The notes under the pieces were generated by a model that had not been told where the DNA came from, ran no database searches, and was given only the letters and a program-made list of their open reading frames with translations. From positions 1 through 47,167 of the forward strand of contig JALCRR010000013.1 in NCBI GenBank assembly GCA_022652815.1: a stretch of DNA of 47,167 bases, in the 5' to 3' direction. Of this stretch, positions 41,004 to 47,167 are shown in pieces. The first letter of the stretch is position 1, and every line of letters starts with the position of its first letter. This stretch comes from Oscillibacter sp. GTDB lineage: Bacteria > Bacillota > Clostridia > Oscillospirales > Oscillospiraceae. The position numbers and the translations under genes were made by a program.

Positions 41004-41431
41004 GAGTTATCTTCCTCCTGTATATATCATAAAACACCTGCTGAAAGATGAAAGAAGTTGAGTAAAAAATGCGGGATTTTGTGTGAAACTTGCAGATGAA
41101 TGAAACCTGGCAGAACGGCAGAGCAAGCTGCACCCGCTCACTTTTTATCGGAGCTGCCGTTAGGACCCTTCTGACGGCAGGCAGGCGGATGGTCGGCAAT
41201 GCAAAGCATGGTCCGCTCGCGGTAATCCTAACGCACCGGTGGAAAGCGCAAAGGAGCAACAAAGGACTGCGAACAAAATTGAAAAATACCAACGAAAAGA
41301 GCGAGCTGATTCAATCAAAATCAGTTCGCTCTTTTTATATGAATAATAAAAAAATGTTGCCATTTCGTTGCCACGAAAGGCTCTAATCCTCAAAAAATCC
41401 AGTGTTTATGGGCTTTTTGGGGCCTCTGAAT
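41004..41431. other. Gene-poor region between the small ORF and guaA
   Basis: No supported gene. It holds the hairpin at 41295-41336 and a short direct repeat GTTGCCA (41356-41362 and 41367-41373, four bases apart). The open frames here look like chance. With the small ORFs to its left it may be the remnant of a lost element. Confidence 0.4.
41295..41336. terminator. Hairpin terminator downstream of guaA
   Basis: A stem of about 17 bp with one mismatch (AAAAGAGCGAGCTGATT and near-complement), with T-runs on both strands, lies about 100 bases past the guaA stop. It probably ends the xpt-guaA transcript. Confidence 0.75.
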
Positions 41432-42967
41432 TCATTCCCATTCGATGGTAGCGGGGGGCTTGCTTGTGATGTCGTAGCAGATGCGGTTGATGTGAGGAAC
41501 CTCGTTGACAATGCGGACGGAGATGCGATCCAGCACGTCATAGGGAATCCGCGCCCAATCCGCCGTCATAAAGTCAGAAGTGGTGACGGCACGGAGAGCC
41601 AGGGTATAATCATAGGTTCGTCCGTCGCCCATCACGCCCACGCTGCGCAGGTTCGTCAGCACGGCAAAGTACTGGCTGAGCGCCGCGTCGGCGCCCTCCT
41701 TGTGCAGCTCATCACGGAACACAAAGTCGGCATCCCGCAGAATGTCCAGCTTGTCCTTCGTGATGTCGCCGATGACGCGAATGGCAAGGCCGGGACCGGG
41801 GAAGGGCTGGCGCATCACCAGATATTCCGGCAGGTCCAGCTCACGGCCCAGTGCGCGCACCTCGTCCTTGAAGAGCATCCGCAGCGGCTCAATAATTTCC
41901 TTGAAGTCCACGAAATCCGGCAGACCGCCCACGTTGTGGTGGCTCTTGATGGTGGCAGCATTGCCGAGGCCGGATTCGATCACGTCGGGGTAAATCGTGC
42001 CCTGTGCCAGATAGTCCACCTTGCCAATTTTCTTGCCCTCGTCCTCAAAGACGCGAATAAATTCCTCGCCGATGATTTTACGCTTGCTTTCCGGCTCTGT
42101 GATGCCGGCCAGCTTGTCGAGGAAACGCTTTTCAGCGTCCACGCGGACAAAGTTGATGTTCCATTTTTTGAAGGCGGCTTCGACCTCGTCACCCTCGTTT
42201 TTGCGCATCAGACCGTGATCCACAAAGACACAGGTGAGCTGCTTGCCCACGGCTTCTGCCAAAAGGGCGGCGGCAACAGAGGAATCCACGCCGCCGGAGA
42301 GCGCCAGCAAAACCTTGCCGTCACCGACTTTTTCCCGGATGGAGGCAATGGCGGTCTTGCAGTAGTCGCCCATGGTCCAGTCACCCTTGGCACCGCAGAC
42401 GGCATAGAGGAAGTTGCGGATCATGGCAACGCCGTTTTCCGTGTGGTTGACCTCGGGGTGGAACTGGACGCCGTAAAAATGCCGGACTTCATCGGCAATG
42501 GCCACGTTGGGGCAGCCCTCGGAATGGGCGGTCAGGGCAAAACCCTCCGGCACCTTTTCCATATAATCGCCGTGGCTCATCCAGGAGGTGCCCGCAGCGG
42601 GCAGACCCTTAAAGAGCGTGCAGGCGGTGTCGTAAAACGTCTCCGTCTTGCCGTATTCCCGGGCGGTGGCGTCAGATGCGGGAACGACCTTGCCGCCCAG
42701 GTGATGGGCAATCAGCTGGCAGCCGTAGCAGATGCCGAGGATGGGCACGCCCCATGTGAAGATCTCGGGGTCCACCTGGGGAGAACCGGCCTCATAAACA
42801 CTGTTGGGACCGCCGGTAAAGATGATGCCAATGGGATTTTTCGCTTTGATCTCGGTCAGCGGCGTGGTGTAGGGCTTGACCTCACAGTAGACATTGCATT
42901 CGCGGACGCGGCGGGCAATCAGCTGATTGTACTGTCCGCCAAAGTCCAGGATGACGACTTCCTGCAT
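41432..42967 (-). CDS. guaA: GMP synthase (glutamine-hydrolysing)
   Basis: GuaA aminates XMP to GMP using glutamine and ATP. The 511-residue protein is complete. The glutaminase domain has Cys80 in GICYGCQ and the His170/Glu172 pair in VQFHPEV. The ATP pyrophosphatase domain has SGGVDSS (224-230), and the C-terminal dimerisation domain ends in KPPATIEWE. The start has GGAGG inside the end of xpt, and only three bases separate the genes. With xpt it turns xanthine into GMP, the step that follows guanine deaminase or xanthine uptake. Confidence 0.98.
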   Translation of the reverse strand: MQEVVILDFGGQYNQLIARRVRECNVYCEVKPYTTPLTEIKAKNPIGIIFTGGPNSVYEAGSPQVDPEIFTWGVPILGICYGCQLIAHHLGGKVVPASDATAREYGKTETFYDTACTLFKGLPAAGTSWMSHGDYMEKVPEGFALTAHSEGCPNVAIADEVRHFYGVQFHPEVNHTENGVAMIRNFLYAVCGAKGDWTMGDYCKTAIASIREKVGDGKVLLALSGGVDSSVAAALLAEAVGKQLTCVFVDHGLMRKNEGDEVEAAFKKWNINFVRVDAEKRFLDKLAGITEPESKRKIIGEEFIRVFEDEGKKIGKVDYLAQGTIYPDVIESGLGNAATIKSHHNVGGLPDFVDFKEIIEPLRMLFKDEVRALGRELDLPEYLVMRQPFPGPGLAIRVIGDITKDKLDILRDADFVFRDELHKEGADAALSQYFAVLTNLRSVGVMGDGRTYDYTLALRAVTTSDFMTADWARIPYDVLDRISVRIVNEVPHINRICYDITSKPPATIEWE

Positions 42968-42970
42968 GGC

Positions 42971-43552
42971 TTAGTCCTCCTCGTCGCGGAAAACGATGTC
43001 GCCCGGCTCGGCTTTTTCGATGATGGCCAGGGACTTCAGATTGACGCCTGCGGCACGCAGACGGTCACCGCCGCCTTGGAAGCCCTTTTCCACGGCACAG
43101 CCGATGCCCACCAGCGATGCGCCGGCATTTTCCACGATCTCGCACAGGCCGCGAATGGCTTCGCCGTTGGCCATAAAGTCGTCGATAATCAGCACCTTGT
43201 CGTCCTTGCTCAGCCATTCCTTGCTGACCAGCAGAGTGACCTTTTTCTTGTAGGTATAGGAGAAAATGTCGCTCTGATAGAGGCCACCCTCGATGTTGTC
43301 GCTCTTGGCTTTTTTCGCAAAAATCATGGACTTGCCGAAGTGCTGGGCACAAATAGCGGCCAGCGCAATGCCGGAGGCCTCGGCGGTCAGGATCATGGTG
43401 ACGTCATCCATGTTGAAGTGCTTGCCGAATTCCACGGCAATCCGATCCATCAGACCTGTGTCGATGCGATGATTTAGGAAACCGTCCACTTTGATGATGT
43501 TGCCGGGCAGGACCTTGCCCTCTTTGACGATACGATCTTTCAGTTCCTGCAT
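42971..43552 (-). CDS. xpt: Xanthine phosphoribosyltransferase
   Basis: Xpt joins xanthine to PRPP to give XMP. The 193-residue protein has the family opening (MQELKDRIVKEGKVLPGNIIKVDGFLNHRIDTGLM) and the PRPP-binding motif VLIIDDFMANGEA (120-132). The start has AAGGGGGAG upstream. It is the first gene of xpt-guaA. In Bacillus xpt is the classic guanine-riboswitch gene, but here the leader of about 65 bases is too short and lacks the aptamer, so control must differ. Confidence 0.96.
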   Translation of the reverse strand: MQELKDRIVKEGKVLPGNIIKVDGFLNHRIDTGLMDRIAVEFGKHFNMDDVTMILTAEASGIALAAICAQHFGKSMIFAKKAKSDNIEGGLYQSDIFSYTYKKKVTLLVSKEWLSKDDKVLIIDDFMANGEAIRGLCEIVENAGASLVGIGCAVEKGFQGGGDRLRAAGVNLKSLAIIEKAEPGDIVFRDEED

Positions 43553-43623
43553 TGGTTGCTCCCCCTTACAGCGTTTTCATGTATTTTGTGGCCTTTACGG
43601 AAAAATACAAAGATTCAAATTCT

Positions 43624-43652
43624 ATTATCACGAATTTCTTGCTTTTTTTCAA
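43624..43652 (-). promoter_or_regulatory. Sigma-A promoter of xpt-guaA
   Basis: On the minus strand TTGAAA (43647-43652) is followed after 17 bases by GATAAT (43624-43629). Confidence 0.8.
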
Positions 43653-43731
43653 GTGGTTGAACACACAAAAACATAAAATCGTGACGCGCCGGCATTGTCT
43701 ACTTTTGTGTACGCAGAGCACGGACAGAAAA

Positions 43732-43766
43732 AAGATGGCATGTTTTTCACAAAAACATGCCATCTT
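43732..43766 (-). terminator. Intrinsic terminator after the mrp gene
   Basis: A perfect 16-bp stem (AAGATGGCATGTTTTT and its complement) with a three-base loop is followed on the minus strand by TTTTCTG. Confidence 0.9.
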
Positions 43767-43771
43767 ACCCT

Positions 43772-44593
43772 TTATTTGCCTTCGACAGCGTCGGCTGCAT
43801 CCTTCAGCCAATCGCCCGCAAAGTCCTCAATTTTTCCTGCGTCGGTCAGCGCGGCCAGAGCCGGATCAATGGGCATCCGCGCCAGCAGCTTCAGATTGTG
43901 GCGCTTGGCGGCCTCTTCACTGCGGCCTTCGCCGAACAGGTACACCTTTTTCCCGCAATCCGGGCAGGTGATATAGCTCATGTTTTCCACAAGACCCACG
44001 ATGGGGACTTCCATCATCTCGGCCATGTTGACGGCCTTCTCCACCACCATGCTTACCAGCTCCTGGGGGGAGGCAACGATGATGATGCCGTCCAGCGGAA
44101 TGGACTGGAACACGCTCAGGGACACGTCGCCCGTTCCGGGAGGCATATCCACGAACAGATAGTCACAGTTCCAGATGACGTCCGTCCAGAATTGCTGCAC
44201 CACGCCGGAGATTACCGGGCCGCGCCAGATGACCGGGTCCGTCTCATGCTCCAGCAGGAGGTTGGTGGACATGACTTCAATGCCGGTTTTGGACTCGCAG
44301 GGGAACATCCCGGCATCTGTGCCGGTGGCACGCTCGTGAATGCCGAATGCCTGGGGAATAGAGGGACCGGTCACGTCGGCATCCAGAATGCCGACCTTAT
44401 AGCCCCGGCGCTTCATGGTCACGGCCAGCTGACTTGTCACCATGGACTTGCCAACGCCGCCCTTTCCGGAGACAATGCCATATACTTTTCCGATGTGGCT
44501 GTCGCCGTTGGGAGCCTTCAGCAGGGACTGGGGCTCCTGACGCTCGCCGCAGCTTTCGCCGCAGGTGGAGCAGTCATGCGTACATTCGCTCAT
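43772..44593 (-). CDS. mrp: Mrp/NBP35 family Fe-S cluster carrier ATPase
   Basis: The 273-residue P-loop ATPase binds an iron-sulfur cluster and delivers it to target proteins. It has the deviant Walker A GKGGVGKS (43-50), FVDMPPGTGD and the conserved CPDC pair (Cys210, Cys213) that bridges a cluster between two subunits. A Cys cluster at the N-terminus (4, 8, 11, 15) is typical of clostridial and archaeal NBP35-like forms. It starts 68 bases after the ATPase gene at 44662, with AAAGGAG upstream, so the two may be co-transcribed. Confidence 0.95.
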   Translation of the reverse strand: MSECTHDCSTCGESCGERQEPQSLLKAPNGDSHIGKVYGIVSGKGGVGKSMVTSQLAVTMKRRGYKVGILDADVTGPSIPQAFGIHERATGTDAGMFPCESKTGIEVMSTNLLLEHETDPVIWRGPVISGVVQQFWTDVIWNCDYLFVDMPPGTGDVSLSVFQSIPLDGIIIVASPQELVSMVVEKAVNMAEMMEVPIVGLVENMSYITCPDCGKKVYLFGEGRSEEAAKRHNLKLLARMPIDPALAALTDAGKIEDFAGDWLKDAADAVEGK

Positions 44594-44661
44594 AGTGTGT
44601 ACTCCTTTGCTTCGCTTTTCAGCGTAATTTCTGACATATGCCGCAATGCGGCAAGTTCATC

Positions 44662-46872
44662 TTATACCCGTGCGAGGGGATTCGTCAACTCCTGAACGCA
44701 AACTTCCGGGTCATCCCGGAAAAATTCCGCTTCCCGGCTGTGGCAGGAAAAGAGGAGGATCTGGCGGTGCGCCGCTTCCCGGCGCAGCCATTGCAGAGCC
44801 AGCACACAGCGCTCATCGTCAAAGTTGGTCAGCGCATCATCGAGAATGATAGGCACGGGTTCTTCCGGAGGAAGAACCAGCTCACAGATCGCCAGTCGGA
44901 CGGCCAGATACAGCTGATCCAGAGCCCCGGCACTTAAAAACTGGGCGTCCCGGGGAATCGGGTCACCGGAGGGCTCGGCGGCTAGACGGAAGGCGCGGTC
45001 TAACGTCACGGCATGGTAGCGGCCTCCGGTTAACGCTGAAAAGATTTCCGCTGTGCGCCGTCCCAGCGCGGGAGAGAACCGCCCCTGCAAGGCGGTGTTG
45101 GCGTGTTCCAGCGTATCCAGAGCCAGCGCAAGTGCGTCATATTCCTGCTGGCAGGCATCGTGTCGGGCGGTCAGAGCCTCTTTTTCGCGGGCAAGGGCAG
45201 CCGGATCACCCATGGCGGACAGTTGACCGGAAAGCCGGTCTGCCCGGCTCTGAAGCGCGGCAGAGCGCTCACGGAGCGCTTCCAGCTGCGCATGCAGGGC
45301 ATCGGGGCGTTCCTCCGGTAATTTCGCGGCAGACGCATCCGCTGCTGGCGAAATGCCCGCGCCTGCGGTCTGCTGCACCATCAACTCCTGACGAAGCGCG
45401 GCCTCCTGCACGGCACGTTCCGCGTCCAGAAGTTCTCTGCGCCGGACGGCGCAGCTGCGCAACGCCGCGTCCGCGGCGGGAATGTCAAATGCGGCGGGGG
45501 CAAAACGCCGGACCGCCAGCAAAATCGCCTGCTCATTAGAAGAGAGGGAGGCATACAAAGCGTCTGCGGCGGCTTTTGCCGCGGCAGCGTCTGCACGCGC
45601 TTTTTCCCGCACCTCATATAATATACAATAGGTGTCCGCCTGTTTGGAAATCTCGGCAGGGTCGGCGGTGCCGAAACGCTTGACAAGCGCGGCAATTCTG
45701 GCCTTTTTACGAGCTGCGGCGCACAGCCGCCAGCAGATCAAAATGGTCAGCACACATCCCACACCGAACAAAAGTGGCTGTTTCCAGACAAATCCGGCGA
45801 CCCCGGACAGCACAAGCAGAGCGGAAGAGACAATCGCCGGCACCAGCATACTGGCACGGACTTTTGGTGTGACGGTAGATTCATGCCTGGCGTCCTCCGA
45901 CGTCATTCCGGCAAAAGGACCGTCATCCGCGGCGGCACTGGCTCGCAGAAGGTTTTTCTCCGCCTCGTCTCGCTTTTCTCTGGCTGCGTTGACTGCCTTA
46001 CGGGTGGTCTCCAGATTGACAATGGCGCCACGTAGCCGGGCGATGGTCTCATTTTCGGGAATGCGGTCCTGCCCCAGCTGCGCGCGCAGTGCTGCCGCGC
46101 GGGACTGCGCATTTCGAAACGCGCACTGTTTTTGCAAGGATTCCTGCTGTAAAATGGTGGCTATTTTTCGCTGGCAGTCTGTTTGCAGGGCAGCGGTCTG
46201 CGCCATTTCCCGGCGCACGGCCTCCAGCTCTGACCGCAGAGCGTCCATTTCCGTAAGGCGACGATCCAACTCCGCAAGCGCATCTTCCATTTGCGGGAGC
46301 TCGCCGGTTTTGTTATGCCGCCGCCGGTTCAGCTGCTTTTTCAGCGCGGCGGACGCCTCCAAATAGGAGGAGCCCTCCTCACCGGAGGAAATTAGGGACA
46401 AAATCCGCTTCTCAAGCTCTGCATCCTGCGAGACGCTTAAACCGGACTGACGGATAAAGGCGCTGCGCTCAAAAACGCTCTGCGGAATGCCGAGAAGAGC
46501 CTCCCCGCAGTTCAGCCCCGTCAATCCCGGCACCGCGTCACCGGTTCCAGCATAGTTTGCGGAAAATTCCGCCATTGGCGCGGCTGGACGCCGGGTTTCC
46601 CGCAGCAGGGTGATCTCCCGGCCAGCAGTGCAGAGCTCCATCCGCCCCTGCATCGGCTGCCCATTCCAGGGCGCATAGCGATTCTTGTCTGCCAGAGAAC
46701 CGGCACGATCCCGCTCCCGGGAGCTGATGCCATACAGCATGGCCGAAAGAAAGGCACACCAGGTGGACTTGCCCGTCTCGTTGGGGGCTTTCAAAATATT
46801 CAGCCCGGGGCCGAGCACAAGCCTTTGATTGTCAAGCCGACCAAAGCTGGCGGTCAGGCGATGAATGTACAA
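44662..46872 (-). CDS. SbcC/YhaN-like AAA ATPase with two central membrane helices
   Basis: The 736-residue protein has an N-terminal ABC-type half with Walker A APNETGKST (29-37), a long coiled coil, two hydrophobic stretches (about 343-362 and 366-384), a second coiled coil, and a C-terminal half with signature-like SAGALDQLYLAVRLA and Walker B PIILDDAL (674-681). This is the YhaN design: an Rad50/SbcC-type ATPase with a membrane hairpin in place of the zinc hook. TTG at 46872 has AGGAGG six bases upstream and gives the typical MYIHRLTASFG start; TTG codons further upstream lack a site. No SbcD/YhaO nuclease gene is visible in the window. Confidence 0.85.
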   Translation of the reverse strand: MYIHRLTASFGRLDNQRLVLGPGLNILKAPNETGKSTWCAFLSAMLYGISSRERDRAGSLADKNRYAPWNGQPMQGRMELCTAGREITLLRETRRPAAPMAEFSANYAGTGDAVPGLTGLNCGEALLGIPQSVFERSAFIRQSGLSVSQDAELEKRILSLISSGEEGSSYLEASAALKKQLNRRRHNKTGELPQMEDALAELDRRLTEMDALRSELEAVRREMAQTAALQTDCQRKIATILQQESLQKQCAFRNAQSRAAALRAQLGQDRIPENETIARLRGAIVNLETTRKAVNAAREKRDEAEKNLLRASAAADDGPFAGMTSEDARHESTVTPKVRASMLVPAIVSSALLVLSGVAGFVWKQPLLFGVGCVLTILICWRLCAAARKKARIAALVKRFGTADPAEISKQADTYCILYEVREKARADAAAAKAAADALYASLSSNEQAILLAVRRFAPAAFDIPAADAALRSCAVRRRELLDAERAVQEAALRQELMVQQTAGAGISPAADASAAKLPEERPDALHAQLEALRERSAALQSRADRLSGQLSAMGDPAALAREKEALTARHDACQQEYDALALALDTLEHANTALQGRFSPALGRRTAEIFSALTGGRYHAVTLDRAFRLAAEPSGDPIPRDAQFLSAGALDQLYLAVRLAICELVLPPEEPVPIILDDALTNFDDERCVLALQWLRREAAHRQILLFSCHSREAEFFRDDPEVCVQELTNPLARV

Positions 46873-46904
46873 GCAATCCCTCCTCAGGTGCAACAATACA
46901 ATAT

Positions 46905-46933
46905 AATATAGTAGATTGGACCCATTCCGTCAA
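46905..46933 (-). promoter_or_regulatory. Promoter of the YhaN-like gene
   Basis: On the minus strand TTGACG (46928-46933) is followed after 17 bases by TATATT (46905-46910), which places the transcription start close to the ribosome site. Confidence 0.7.
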
Positions 46934-47027
46934 TGGACGTTTGCCCGGAAATGATCATGAGCGGAAGCACCATAAGAGCAGATAATACCCAACATTTAAA
47001 AAACTGAAAAAAGATTGCCGAATCCCC

Positions 47028-47056
47028 TTGACAATTCGCCAAGCGTCTGGTATTCT
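47028..47056 (+). promoter_or_regulatory. First of two tandem strong promoters facing right
   Basis: A perfect TTGACA (47028-47033) is followed after 17 bases by TATTCT (47051-47056). Confidence 0.75.
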
Positions 47057-47121
47057 AACAAAGCTGTCCGCGAGAACGGCGGTCAACTGAAAAGGAGATC
47101 GAAAACGGTCGAAAAAAACAG

Positions 47122-47150
47122 TTGACAAACGGAACGGGATATGATATCCT
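47122..47150 (+). promoter_or_regulatory. Second tandem promoter facing right
   Basis: A perfect TTGACA (47122-47127) is followed after 17 bases by TATCCT (47145-47150), preceded by TGA. The tandem arrangement 94 bases apart resembles promoters of ribosomal or tRNA operons; the gene is outside the window. Confidence 0.7.
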
Positions 47151-47167
47151 ATAAAAGTTGCTGAAAA

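Noticed and set aside
41090-41386. 98-codon plus-strand frame upstream of guaA
   Set aside because: It has no ribosome site, its composition is random, and it runs through a terminator hairpin.
41402-43477. 691-codon plus-strand frame antisense to guaA and xpt
   Set aside because: It spans two well-supported genes on the other strand and carries no motif; a shadow.
43553-43623. Guanine riboswitch in front of xpt
   Set aside because: The leader is about 65 bases long and lacks GTTTCTAC and the closing stem.
1-47167. CRISPR arrays, rRNA, tRNA or intact insertion sequences
   Set aside because: I saw no regularly spaced repeats, no rRNA segments, no cloverleaf with a T-arm and CCA end, and no transposase gene.

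Overview
The window looks like chromosomal DNA of an anaerobic Gram-positive Clostridia member, most likely Oscillospirales/Oscillospiraceae. The grounds are the moderately high GC content, strong AGGAGG-type ribosome binding sites, pyruvate phosphate dikinase (PPDK) and pyruvate:ferredoxin oxidoreductase (PFOR) as central carbon enzymes, a holB-ricT pair, BMP-type nucleoside uptake, a T-box leader, a SigV/RsiV-like pair, and no outer-membrane genes. Species cannot be named from sequence alone.

Layout. 1-1100: 3' part of a large serine recombinase, the only clear mobile-element gene. 1199-3835 (-): ppdK. 4109-7180: holB, ricT and a HAD phosphatase. 7326-9212: a YtrA-type GntR regulator with an ABC exporter. 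9348-10838: two membrane proteins, one fused to a flavodoxin-like domain. 11039-15651: a complete BMP-family nucleoside ABC importer. 15728-17005 (-): guanine deaminase behind a variant guanine riboswitch. 17239-19743 (-): thiI-cinA. 20012-21350: an ECF sigma factor and RsiV-like anti-sigma. 21390-22907 (-): comM. 23272-26799: PFOR. 27019-28458 (-): a secreted copper-amine-oxidase-N domain protein. 28753-29592: purine nucleoside phosphorylase. 29750-32802: a divergent esterase / acyltransferase / DUF6320 membrane protein group. 32915-35274: a GarR-like dehydrogenase divergent from a GntR/FCD regulator and a PNPOx-like protein, with a 44-bp palindrome between them. 35358-38106 (-): a T-box-controlled AGCS symporter and homocysteine S-methyltransferase. 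38206-39351 (-): a membrane diguanylate cyclase. 39515-41431: a TetR regulator, small ORFs and a gene-poor stretch. 41432-43552 (-): xpt-guaA. 43772-46872 (-): an Mrp ATPase and a YhaN/SbcC-like ATPase. 46897-47167: divergent promoters, including two strong tandem ones that face out of the window.

How the genes fit together. A recurring theme is purine salvage. The nucleoside importer brings in nucleosides, purine nucleoside phosphorylase frees the bases, Xpt and GuaA return xanthine to GMP, and GuaD converts guanine to xanthine. The guaD leader appears wired as a guanine-activated switch, which suits a catabolic enzyme. PPDK and PFOR cover phosphoenolpyruvate/pyruvate/acetyl-CoA metabolism. 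The most unusual regulatory structures are the guanine riboswitch with an extra hairpin in loop L2, a T-box whose specifier reads best as AUG (Met) in front of a transporter and mmuM, and the 44-bp near-perfect palindrome over the start of the garR-like gene. I found no rRNA, tRNA, CRISPR array or intact insertion sequence.
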